From Anaerolineae bacterium (GTDB taxonomy: Bacteria; Chloroflexota; Anaerolineae; Aggregatilineales; Phototrophicaceae): a DNA stretch of 7,666 nt. The position numbers were made by a program, and so were the translations under genes. A model generated the notes under the pieces. The model was not told the origin of the DNA and searched no databases. It saw only the letters and a program-made list of their open reading frames with translations. Where the stretch lies: assembly GCA_015492875.1 (NCBI GenBank), contig WGEI01000580.1, forward strand, positions 1 to 7,666, given 5' to 3'. Shown here one piece after another: positions 1 through 5,470 of this stretch (position 1 is its first letter; the number at the start of each line of letters is the position of its first letter).

Positions 1-491
1 GTCTCTATATGGTCTTCAGTTGGACGCGCGGGAACTTCATCATCTGCGGGTTTAGGGGTACGCTCCTCCCACTGGGGATGGCGGGGGCGAGCTTTTTTTA
101 ATTGTTTTTCTATTGCTGCATTCAAACGCGCCACAGATTCGGGCGACTGATTACACATATCAATATAATGAATGCTATTTAGCTTATCAGGAAGTTTAGT
201 GCGATCGCGCACTTGAATAGTGATAATCCGTTTCTGTAAGCGCACTGCTTCAGTGAATTCAGCTTGACAATATTTTGATTGGACTGACTCGTTAGATAAT
301 AAGTAGATGAAAATATCACAATCAGCGATATTATCTAAAATCTCTTCCCACCAATCATCACCACCGAGAATCCCATTAGGTGCTTGATCGTACCAAATAA
401 TATCAGATGGTTTTAACAGTTGTAATATACCAATAAACCACTTCAAAAAAGGTTCGTCTACACGGCTATAGCTAACAAAAAATTTTACCAT
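1..491 (-). CDS. TIR-domain protein, N-terminal part (runs off the left edge)
   Basis: I read this gene by hand from the reverse strand. It starts at ATG (489-491) and stays open for 163 codons to the window edge. Residues 1-112 form a TIR domain. They begin with the beta-A strand KFFVSYSRVD, then IIWYD (31-35), a GGDDWW loop (43-48), CDIFIYLLS (58-66) and a CQAEF motif (75-79). Glu78, in the S-x2-S-x5-C-x2-E context, aligns with the catalytic glutamate of TIR NAD+ hydrolases, so NADase activity is plausible (family knowledge plus inference). Residues 130-163 are a Pro/charged linker, which suggests that a second domain follows beyond the window. In bacteria such fusions are often defence or signalling proteins. 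The gene is AT-rich (about 39% GC over 121-420 by hand count), unlike most of its neighbours, which may indicate transfer. The Shine-Dalgarno is weak (TGGAAAA about 8 nt upstream). The TIR call is firm; the role is not known. Confidence 0.85.
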   Translation of the reverse strand, partial: MVKFFVSYSRVDEPFLKWFIGILQLLKPSDIIWYDQAPNGILGGDDWWEEILDNIADCDIFIYLLSNESVQSKYCQAEFTEAVRLQKRIITIQVRDRTKLPDKLNSIHYIDMCNQSPESVARLNAAIEKQLKKARPRHPQWEERTPKPADDEVPARPTEDHIE

Positions 492-527
492 CGTGCGTTT
501 TCCAGTGTGATAGATGAAGCCTTCACT

Positions 528-557
528 AATATAACATATAGAACGCGCGATTGTCAT
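528..557 (-). promoter_or_regulatory. Probable promoter of the TIR gene
   Basis: On the minus strand there is ATGACA (552-557, five of six bases of the -35 consensus), an 18-nt spacer, and TATATT (528-533, five of six of the -10). The -10 is preceded by TGT (534-536), which makes it an extended -10. The predicted transcript would start near 521 and leave a leader of about 30 nt before the ATG. This is a motif-based prediction only. Confidence 0.5.
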
Positions 558-651
558 TACTGCGCCTTGCCCCCATAAGCCTTAACTTGCCCTGTGGCCG
601 CTTCCACGACAAAATAAAAGTAACCCGCATACCGTAGAAGTCACTTTGTCC

Positions 652-656
652 GGAGG
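652..656 (+). promoter_or_regulatory. Shine-Dalgarno GGAGG fixing a GTG start
   Basis: GGAGG lies 6 nt before the GTG at 663, and no comparable site precedes a later start. The rest of the gap 492-651 holds the divergent TIR promoter. It also has a weak plus-strand candidate promoter (TTGCCC at 587-592, 17-nt spacer, CAAAAT at 610-615), four of six matches in each box, which I would not rely on. Confidence 0.75.
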
Positions 657-662
657 TGTATT

Positions 663-1667
663 GTGGGCGAATGGTATCTAGAACAGGCACAGCACATGCC
701 GTCATTAGCGGCGGCGCCGTGGTTGAATAGCCCCGTCCCGCCAGAGATAAGCGGGCGCATCACCCTGCTTTGGGTATGGGATTATACCTGCATCAACAGT
801 TTGAGCATGTTGCCCGTCGTCCGCGAATGGCATCGGCGTTATGCGCCCTTGGGCGTGGTGGTTATTGGCGTGCATACGCCGCGCTTCTCCTTCGGGCGCG
901 AGTTGCAACAGGTGGCGTGGGCGGTTCAACAGCTCAATATCCGCTTTCCCGTTTATGCCGATAATGACGAAGACTTGTGGGCGGCGCTGGAAAATCGCTT
1001 TTGGCCAACGGTCTACCTCATCGACCAAGAGGGCGCTATCCGCTATCGCCAAGAGGGCGCTGGCCTCTTCGAACAGACAGAAGCCGCCTTGCAACAGCTC
1101 ATCCGCGACGCCTTCCCCCATGTCGATTTGCCGCCAATCATCGCCCCGCCTGATGTTGTTCGACCATCAATCACCCGCCGCCCAACCATCTCAGAGATGC
1201 GGGCGGGGTTACGCGGTGGCGCGCTGGGCAACCCACAGGGTTATGCCGCTGGCCTGCCAGTGCTCTACCAGTTGCCCGATGAATTTTCGCCAGAATATTT
1301 TTACGTCTCTGGTGCATGGGCTGCTGGCGATGAGTTTCTCGCATATCAAGGGCGCATAGAGGGGCTATTGCTGCTCAATTACGCCGCCACACAGGTTTAT
1401 GCTATCCTCAGCCCCCATCCCGACCCCGTAGAGCGGACAATTCACCCCGCCGCCGTGCCAGTGGAAATTTGGCAGGATGACCGTCCCATCCCCCTAGAGC
1501 GGTTAGGGGGCGATGTGCTCGATGATGGCCGTATGGTGGTTGATAGGCCGCGCGTTTACCAGCTGGTACAAAACCCGCACACCGAGCCGCATACCCTCAC
1601 TTTACGGGTGCGCTCGCCTGGATTTGCTTGTTATGCTTTCGTGTTCCGTGCAGAACGCTCAGAATGA
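663..1667 (+). CDS. DipZ-type thioredoxin-like protein with CINS active site
   Basis: This is a 334-residue soluble protein with no signal peptide or membrane segment. Residues 15-155 are a TlpA/DipZ-like thioredoxin fold. LLWVWDYTCINSLSMLP (35-51) matches the DipZ pattern DFWTYTCINCLRTLP, and RFWPTVYLID (112-121) carries the cis-proline loop (Pro115) expected next to the active site. The second cysteine is Ser46 (AGT, 798-800), so only Cys43 remains. Residues 205-331 resemble the C-terminal beta domain of DipZ proteins: a GAWAAGDEF turn, a central LLLNYAATQVYAIL strand, and a closing CYAFVFRAE strand. True DipZ also has an N-terminal CcdA-like membrane part, absent here. Family members with CxxC act in disulfide exchange. 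With CxxS the protein more likely holds mixed disulfides, isomerises, or has another redox role (inference). The GTG start is chosen for its GGAGG. It is divergent from the TIR gene and ends 7 nt before a terminator hairpin. Confidence 0.85.
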   Translation: MGEWYLEQAQHMPSLAAAPWLNSPVPPEISGRITLLWVWDYTCINSLSMLPVVREWHRRYAPLGVVVIGVHTPRFSFGRELQQVAWAVQQLNIRFPVYADNDEDLWAALENRFWPTVYLIDQEGAIRYRQEGAGLFEQTEAALQQLIRDAFPHVDLPPIIAPPDVVRPSITRRPTISEMRAGLRGGALGNPQGYAAGLPVLYQLPDEFSPEYFYVSGAWAAGDEFLAYQGRIEGLLLLNYAATQVYAILSPHPDPVERTIHPAAVPVEIWQDDRPIPLERLGGDVLDDGRMVVDRPRVYQLVQNPHTEPHTLTLRVRSPGFACYAFVFRAERSE

Positions 1668-1673
1668 TGAAAA

Positions 1674-1697
1674 GAGGGGCAACATACCGTGCCCCTC
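1674..1697. terminator. Bidirectional hairpin terminator between convergent genes
   Basis: GAGGGGCA (1674-1681) pairs perfectly with TGCCCCTC (1690-1697) around an 8-nt loop. Read on the minus strand, the stem is followed by TTTTCATC, a short U tract, so it suits the SH3 gene best. On the plus strand the tail GTGTGGTTTATT is weaker. It lies 7 nt after the stop of the thioredoxin-like gene and 8 nt from the stop of the convergent SH3-repeat gene. Confidence 0.75.
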
Positions 1698-1704
1698 GTG
1701 TGGT

Positions 1705-2694
1705 TTATTGGTAGCGTGGGTCTATGGTGATGGGGTCAATCCAGTAATTGCCCGGCCCGCCCTCCGCCAACCAGCCAACCACTTCGCGGCTGGCCAATAC
1801 GCGCACTTGCCACCAGTTCAACCCATCGACACACACCGGCCCGCCCACAATCTCCAACGGCACATTGTTCACCAGTGTATAGAGCAACTCACGCTCTCTG
1901 CCCGGCGCAACGCGCAGCGCTTTGGGCGTAAAATCACGATATTGCACATGGGCGCGCTGGCCAATGCTGAGGCGTAGCGGTACAGCGCAGTCGGCTGTCT
2001 CTAGATAGGATGTCGTCAGCATGTAGGTCTCGACCATCCAGCCTTCATAAGTGACGCCCAACACCGTCGCCCGCACCTGCCACCAATTGAAGCCATCGAC
2101 ACATTCCGGCCCGCCCAAGATGGTGAGTTGGCTATCGCGCGGGGCGATGGTCTCCACCCTGCCGCCCAAACCGGGCGCTTCGCGCACGCGCACGTCAGCG
2201 GCCAGCACCACAATTTCGCCAGCGGTTACCTCTAGCGGGCTGTTACAGGTGCGGTTAATGGGCGTGCCGTCGCTCAAAAAGCCGCTAGATTCTAAAAACG
2301 CGCCGAAGTCGATTGTGCCCTCTGCCACCCAGCCATCGTTACCGGGCGCTTTAATTTGCCACCAGTAATAATCATCGCCACATACTGGCCCGCCAATAAT
2401 TTCAACCAGCGTCGGCTCGGTGAAGTAATTCACCTGTGCCCCAGAGCGCGTGGGCTGGTGGCGGATGATAACGCCATGCCGCACCCAGACCAGTTCGCCA
2501 ATCTGTAGCGGCAGCGCCGTATCACACCCCAGCGGGCGCGGCCCCGGCGTGACGGTTGGGCCGGGCGTGCTGGTCAATGTGGGCGTGGGCGATAGCGTCG
2601 GCGTTGTGTCTTGCGCCGTCGATGTCCCCATACCGATGATGAGGATAATGATCAACAATAAACTGATTAGGCCGGTAGTCAGGTGTTTTCGCAT
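1705..2694 (-). CDS. Secreted protein with three bacterial SH3-like repeats
   Basis: This is a 329-residue exported protein. Residues 1-28 are a signal peptide: MRKH, a hydrophobic stretch of Leu/Ile, then a GMGTSTAQD cleavage region. No lipobox cysteine is present. Residues 29-55 are a Thr/Pro/Ser linker of the kind common in Chloroflexota surface proteins. Three tandem SH3b-type modules follow, roughly 57-130, 150-230 and 236-325. Each opens with a Cys (57, 150, 236) and carries a GGPxCxD block with a second Cys (105, 198, 288), then WWQ-(I/V)-(K/R) and a GW-(V/M/L)-(A/V)-E segment. The cysteine pair recurs in every module, so each probably forms a disulfide outside the membrane (inference). 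SH3b domains typically bind cell-wall or surface polymers; there is no catalytic domain, so binding or scaffolding is the likely role. The ATG is preceded by GAGAGGA (2704-2710) with a 9-nt spacer. It lies 36 nt downstream of the broken sulfotransferase gene on the same strand. Confidence 0.85.
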   Translation of the reverse strand: MRKHLTTGLISLLLIIILIIGMGTSTAQDTTPTLSPTPTLTSTPGPTVTPGPRPLGCDTALPLQIGELVWVRHGVIIRHQPTRSGAQVNYFTEPTLVEIIGGPVCGDDYYWWQIKAPGNDGWVAEGTIDFGAFLESSGFLSDGTPINRTCNSPLEVTAGEIVVLAADVRVREAPGLGGRVETIAPRDSQLTILGGPECVDGFNWWQVRATVLGVTYEGWMVETYMLTTSYLETADCAVPLRLSIGQRAHVQYRDFTPKALRVAPGRERELLYTLVNNVPLEIVGGPVCVDGLNWWQVRVLASREVVGWLAEGGPGNYWIDPITIDPRYQ

Positions 2695-2722
2695 TTCACA
2701 CCATCCTCTCTATTCGGCCTTT

Positions 2723-2728
2723 ATTGTA
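2723..2728 (-). promoter_or_regulatory. Possible -10 box for the SH3-repeat gene
   Basis: TACAAT (minus strand, five of six bases of the -10 consensus) sits just after the sulfotransferase stop and about 28 nt before the ATG. I find no acceptable -35 at 16-18 nt and no TGn extension, so it is weak. It would let the SH3 gene be transcribed even though the gene upstream is broken. Confidence 0.25.
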
Positions 2729-2730
2729 GC

Positions 2731-3393
2731 CTATTCCGCCGTTTTGCGCGGCAAAATACGGCGCACTTGCTTTTTCAGCTTGGCGGGTAGATAGCGCAGG
2801 CGGCGCCGTAGCACTTGCTGTTTTTGGTAGCGGCGGTTTTCTTCTTGGAAGCGGCGGATGACATGCTCATCAATGCCTGCGGCGGCTAGCTGCTCTCGAT
2901 GGAGCTGCTCGGCGAATTCGTAAAGCTGAGTATCATAGCGGTTGCGCTCTAGCGCTTGTTGCCGCACTTCATCAGTGAGCGGGGCTTTTGGCGGGCGGTT
3001 TTGGCCGATGTTTTGCGGCTCGTAGTAAATATGTTGCCAATCCAAATGATGAGCGAAGAGCAATAGCGAGGCGTCAAACGCCGTAGATAGCCCCACGAGG
3101 CAATTTTGCAGATTACGCTTGGCGGCTGCTAGTACCTCATCAGTGACAGGTTCGCGCCCGTTGATGCCATCCACTTCTGGCAAGCCACTCAGTAGCCGCG
3201 TTTGGCCATTGTCAAGTTCTGCTGTCAAATCGCTGAGGATATAATCCGCCAGCCCGATTTGGTTTTCCGTCACTTGTTTGTGTAGATAGTGCTTTGGCGA
3301 TCGTAGTACATAGTAATAGTGAGAAATGACGCGGCTTAACGGCTCGCGCAATGTCGTGATATACTGCACTTCGCCGCCCAAATAGCGCCCCAT
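2731..3393 (-). CDS. C-terminal sulfotransferase fragment (3'-phosphate site)
   Basis: This 220-residue open frame begins with ATG one codon after the premature stop. It carries the REPLSRVISHYYY 3'-phosphate-binding motif (16-28), a mostly helical middle, and a very basic tail (RRRLRYLPAKLKKQVRR, about 197-213). The only Shine-Dalgarno-like bases before its ATG are AAGG 1 nt away, which is too close. Expression would therefore need readthrough or stop-restart coupling at TAA-GGC-ATG. A gene caller would list it as a separate gene; I treat it as the second half of one broken gene. Confidence 0.65.
   Translation of the reverse strand: MGRYLGGEVQYITTLREPLSRVISHYYYVLRSPKHYLHKQVTENQIGLADYILSDLTAELDNGQTRLLSGLPEVDGINGREPVTDEVLAAAKRNLQNCLVGLSTAFDASLLLFAHHLDWQHIYYEPQNIGQNRPPKAPLTDEVRQQALERNRYDTQLYEFAEQLHREQLAAAGIDEHVIRRFQEENRRYQKQQVLRRRLRYLPAKLKKQVRRILPRKTAE
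2737..2763. repeat. Imperfect inverted repeat inside the sulfotransferase 3' end
   Basis: CGCCG-TTTTGC (2737-2747) pairs with GCAAAA-TA-CGGCG (2751-2763): 11 base pairs around a 3-nt loop, with a 2-nt bulge. It overlaps the last codons of the gene. No U run follows on the minus strand, so it is not a standard terminator. It may attenuate transcription or protect the 3' end of the mRNA, or be chance. Confidence 0.4.
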
Positions 3394-3396
3394 GCC

Positions 3397-3597
3397 TTAG
3401 GGTTGATGGCCTGCTAGAACTTGTATTTGCTTTTTTTTCGATGTTTCCCATTGTAAAAAATTTTGAAGTGTTAATTGAGGACTTAAATAAACACTTTTAT
3501 CACGACTATAATTAGCGCGAATAATCGCTAAAAGGGTAGAACCAGCGGCTTTAGGAATATGGATGAAGACGAGTTTTTTATCAGTAGCCATCGCCAT
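3397..3597 (-). CDS. N-terminal sulfotransferase fragment (PAPS 5'-loop)
   Basis: This 66-codon piece, as it stands, would give a peptide with the P-loop-like FIHIPKAAGST and the GH dipeptide of the substrate side, ending at the TAA. It lacks the 3'-phosphate site, so it cannot be an active sulfotransferase alone. ATG at 3589-3591 is an alternative start two codons later, and neither start has a strong Shine-Dalgarno. It belongs to the same gene as the fragment at 2731-3393. Confidence 0.6.
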   Translation of the reverse strand: MAMATDKKLVFIHIPKAAGSTLLAIIRANYSRDKSVYLSPQLTLQNFLQWETSKKKQIQVLAGHQP

Positions 3598-3627
3598 CTC
3601 ACTTTGGTACACAGCAGAAGTTTGGCG

Positions 3628-3633
3628 ATTATA
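3628..3633 (-). promoter_or_regulatory. Perfect -10 box upstream of the sulfotransferase gene
   Basis: TATAAT on the minus strand lies 30 nt before the ATG at 3597, a normal distance for a promoter. The hexamer 17 nt upstream (TATCAC) is a poor -35. TTGACT at 3656-3661 is a good -35, but its 22-nt spacer is too long. The box overlaps the alternative TTG start (3634-3636), which argues that translation begins at the later ATG. Confidence 0.4.
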
Positions 3634-3659
3634 CAAAAATTTACCGCCCCGTGATAGTC

Positions 3660-3663
3660 AAGG
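3660..3663 (+). promoter_or_regulatory. Shine-Dalgarno AAGG deciding the methyltransferase start
   Basis: AAGG is 8 nt before ATG 3672-3674. The upstream GTG at 3651, which would add seven residues, is preceded by ACCGCCCC with no ribosome-binding site. Confidence 0.5.
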
Positions 3664-3671
3664 CTAAAGCG

Positions 3672-4970
3672 ATGAAGAGACAACAATCACCACGCCGCGC
3701 GGGTAAAAGCAAGCTCAAGCGTGGCGAGACAGTGAAACTCTATATTAAGGATATGGCGCATGGCGGGCGCGCGGTGGGGATGTATCAGCGTAAGCCCATT
3801 TTTGTCCCTTATGTTATCCCCGGCGAACGCCTTATCGCGCGCATCACGGAAGATAAAGGCAATGTCGCCTTTGCAGAGGGCGAACGCCTCTTAGAAGCCT
3901 CTGCCGACCGTGTTTACCCAGTTTGCCCGCACTTCGGGGCTGGGGGATGTTGGGGTTGCCAGTGGCAGCATATCGACTATGACGCCCAGCTTCTGCTCAA
4001 GCAAGATGTCCTCGCCGACCAGCTCAGCCGCTTGGGGAAATTTGACGACAAAACACTGTTGAACGCGCTATTACCGCCCATCCCCGCGCCACTCCCGTAT
4101 GGCTATAGTTACCAGTTCACCCTAGAGCGTGATGATGAGGGCGTCTTTGGCCTATTTCGCATGGATGGCCGCACGGTTGAACCTATTGCCGAATGCCATA
4201 TTGTGCACCCCGATATTCTCGCGCTTTATGAACAAGTTGAGCTGGATTATCCCAACATTAAGCGGATACGCTTTCAAATCGGCACAGATGGCGCGGCGGC
4301 AGTTTTGTTATGGCTAGAGGATGAAGAAGCGCCAGAAATCACCGCCGATATGCCCGCCAGCGTGAACGTCATCCTTCCCGATAACGAGCCGATGAACCTG
4401 ATTGGCGATGCGCACAACAATTACGATGTACTGGGGCGTCGTTTCCGCGTGACGGCTGGCAGCGCCTTCCGCGCCAATATATCCCAACTAGAAAATCTTG
4501 TTGGGGCGGTATTAGCCGCGTTAGATATACAGCCCGATGATGCTATCCTAGATTTGTATGCTGGTGTTGGCTTGTTCAGCGCCTTTGCTGCTCAAGAGGC
4601 GGCACTCGTAACATTAGTGGAGAGCTACCCACCCGCCGTCACTGATGCGGAGGCCAATACGCAAGATTTGGACAATGTAGACGTTATCGAAGGTGGCGTG
4701 GAAACGATATTGCCCCTGCTAGAAGAGCAGTATACTGCCGCTATCGTTGACCCCGCCGCGCATGGCCTCAGCCGTGAGGCCGTAGAGGAATTGACTGCGC
4801 TCAGCCTACAGCGCATCGTCTATGTGAGCAGCGACCCCGCCACGTTAGCCCGTGATGGGCGTTTGTTGGCGCGTCATGGCTATCATCTGGCGCAGTTACA
4901 GCTTATTGATATGGCGCCGCAAACGTATTATGTTGATACAGTTGCGCTTTTTGTACAGACTAACCGATGA
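3672..4970 (+). CDS. RlmD/TrmA-family RNA uracil C5-methyltransferase homologue with altered catalytic motifs
   Basis: This is a 432-residue protein with the full architecture of the RlmD/RumA family. A basic N-terminus leads into a TRAM RNA-binding domain (about 15-75). Fe-S cysteines are at Cys85, Cys93, Cys96 and Cys175, matching the four-Cys cluster of RlmD. A SAM-binding domain carries DLYAGVGLFS (294-303) and the acidic Glu317. The C-terminus has YVSSDPATLARD (384-395) and DMAPQTYYVDT (413-423). Active members transfer a methyl group from SAM to C5 of uridine in 23S rRNA or tRNA, using a Cys in YVSCxP and a Glu in HxE. Here the aligned positions are Ser387 (AGC, 4830-4832) and Asp422 (GAT, 4935-4937), and the usual DPPRxG is DPAAHG (360-365). 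The frame is intact and the fold is conserved, so this is not simple decay. Family assignment is firm, but activity as a standard methyltransferase is doubtful. It is divergent from the sulfotransferase gene and 78 nt upstream of the pyrophosphatase-like gene. Confidence 0.85.
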   Translation: MKRQQSPRRAGKSKLKRGETVKLYIKDMAHGGRAVGMYQRKPIFVPYVIPGERLIARITEDKGNVAFAEGERLLEASADRVYPVCPHFGAGGCWGCQWQHIDYDAQLLLKQDVLADQLSRLGKFDDKTLLNALLPPIPAPLPYGYSYQFTLERDDEGVFGLFRMDGRTVEPIAECHIVHPDILALYEQVELDYPNIKRIRFQIGTDGAAAVLLWLEDEEAPEITADMPASVNVILPDNEPMNLIGDAHNNYDVLGRRFRVTAGSAFRANISQLENLVGAVLAALDIQPDDAILDLYAGVGLFSAFAAQEAALVTLVESYPPAVTDAEANTQDLDNVDVIEGGVETILPLLEEQYTAAIVDPAAHGLSREAVEELTALSLQRIVYVSSDPATLARDGRLLARHGYHLAQLQLIDMAPQTYYVDTVALFVQTNR

Positions 4971-5015
4971 CAAAAGGCCGTTTCAGTTTCTGTGCAGTCT
5001 GTGTTAACCTGAAGT

Positions 5016-5021
5016 TATACT
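5016..5021 (+). promoter_or_regulatory. Possible -10 box for the pyrophosphatase-like gene
   Basis: TATACT (five of six bases of the -10 consensus) lies 27 nt before the chosen ATG, with no convincing -35. The 78-nt gap 4971-5048 shows no terminator hairpin, so the gene may also be read through from the methyltransferase homologue. Confidence 0.25.
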
Positions 5022-5048
5022 TAACAGATACAAGTGGAAAGCGAAGTT

Positions 5049-5423
5049 ATGCCTGAGAGATTTAATGCCGAATTTTGGCACTATCTGGATAAGCTGGTGA
5101 ATAGCAGTACGGTGGTAATTGACCGCCCGCGCGGAAGCACCCACCCTGATTATGACGACGAGGTCTATCCGCTAGACTATGGCTATCTTGCCGGCACGAC
5201 TTCCTCCGATGGTGGCGGCATTGATGTTTGGATAGGGGCGGCTGGCTCTACCCAAAAAGGTGACCATCGTGTTGAAGGCGTGCTTTGTACGGTGGATTTA
5301 GTCAAGCGCGACACTGAACTCAAGATATTGCTGGGCTGTTCTGAAGAAGAAATGCGTATCATCACGGGATTTGTCAGCAGCCATCACATGGGATGCTATT
5401 TACTACGCCGCGATACCGATTAA
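5049..5423 (+). CDS. Short family-I inorganic pyrophosphatase-like protein
   Basis: This 124-residue cytoplasmic protein starts at ATG 5049, preceded by GGAAAG (5036-5041) with a 7-nt spacer. A GTG at 5034 would add five residues but has no Shine-Dalgarno. VVIDRPRGS (22-30) and YPLDYGYLAGTTSSDGGGID (40-59) align with the start and core of family I pyrophosphatases. Numbering runs in register with the E. coli enzyme: Tyr40 and Tyr44 match Tyr51 and Tyr55, Asp54 matches Asp65, Asp59 matches Asp70, Asp83 matches Asp97, and Asp88 matches Asp102. Asp67, the residue that activates the attacking water, is Gly56, and Lys104 is Glu90. The protein is about 50 residues shorter than E. coli Ppa (175) and lacks its C-terminal helices and their Tyr-Lys pair. 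Four metal-binding aspartates survive, so metal or nucleotide/phosphate binding is plausible, but normal pyrophosphatase activity is uncertain. Residues 96-110 (GCSEEEMRIITGFVS) have no counterpart I recognise. Confidence 0.75.
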   Translation: MPERFNAEFWHYLDKLVNSSTVVIDRPRGSTHPDYDDEVYPLDYGYLAGTTSSDGGGIDVWIGAAGSTQKGDHRVEGVLCTVDLVKRDTELKILLGCSEEEMRIITGFVSSHHMGCYLLRRDTD

Positions 5424-5429
5424 GTGAAA

Positions 5430-5453
5430 AAGGGGGCATATTGAAGCCCCCTT
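5430..5453. terminator. Bidirectional hairpin terminator between convergent genes
   Basis: AAGGGGGC (5430-5437) pairs perfectly with GCCCCCTT (5446-5453) around an 8-nt loop. On the minus strand TTTTCAC overlaps and follows the stem, so it serves transketolase best. On the plus strand the two T's are followed by GCTGTGCG, a poor U tract. It begins 6 nt after the stop of the pyrophosphatase-like gene and ends 17 nt from the transketolase stop. Confidence 0.75.
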
Positions 5454-5470
5454 GCTGTGCGCTATCGGGT

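Larger units (their letters stand above)
2731..3597 (-). pseudogene. Sulfotransferase family gene broken by one in-frame TAA
   Basis: The frame runs 288 codons from ATG (3595-3597) to TAG (2731-2733) and is interrupted only by TAA at 3397-3399. Both halves are in the same frame, so this is a substitution and not a frameshift. Before the stop lies LVFIHIPKAAGSTLL, the 5'-phosphosulfate loop of PAPS-dependent sulfotransferases. After it lies YITTLREPLSRVISHYYY, the 3'-phosphate site with the Arg and Ser expected there. The stop interrupts GHQP-stop-G, where this family usually reads GHxPYG, so a Tyr codon (TAT or TAC) changing to TAA is the simplest history. An enzyme of this type would sulfonate a carbohydrate or surface glycan using PAPS. 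The N-terminal half is about 34% GC over 3421-3600 by hand count, and the C-terminal half is clearly higher. An upstream TTG (3634-3636) extends the frame but overlaps a -10 box, so I prefer the ATG. Nonsense mutation, split protein and sequencing error all remain possible. Confidence 0.75.

Noticed and set aside
29..150. Low-complexity linker of the TIR protein as a possible repeat or CRISPR-like array
   Set aside because: No direct repeats of regular length or spacing are present here or anywhere else in the window.
705..1121. A 138-codon minus-strand frame opposite the thioredoxin-like gene
   Set aside because: The plus strand carries clear DipZ-like motifs and a GGAGG start. The reverse frame has no recognisable domain.
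3397..3399. Reassigned stop codon (TAA read as Tyr)
   Set aside because: The SH3-repeat, pyrophosphatase-like and transketolase genes all end at TAA in the expected place, so TAA is a working stop here.
3634..3636. TTG start of the sulfotransferase
   Set aside because: It overlaps a perfect TATAAT box and has no Shine-Dalgarno, and the residues it adds are not part of the family's N-terminus.
3656..3661. TTGACT as the -35 partner of TATAAT at 3628-3633
   Set aside because: The spacer would be 22 nt, well outside 16-18.
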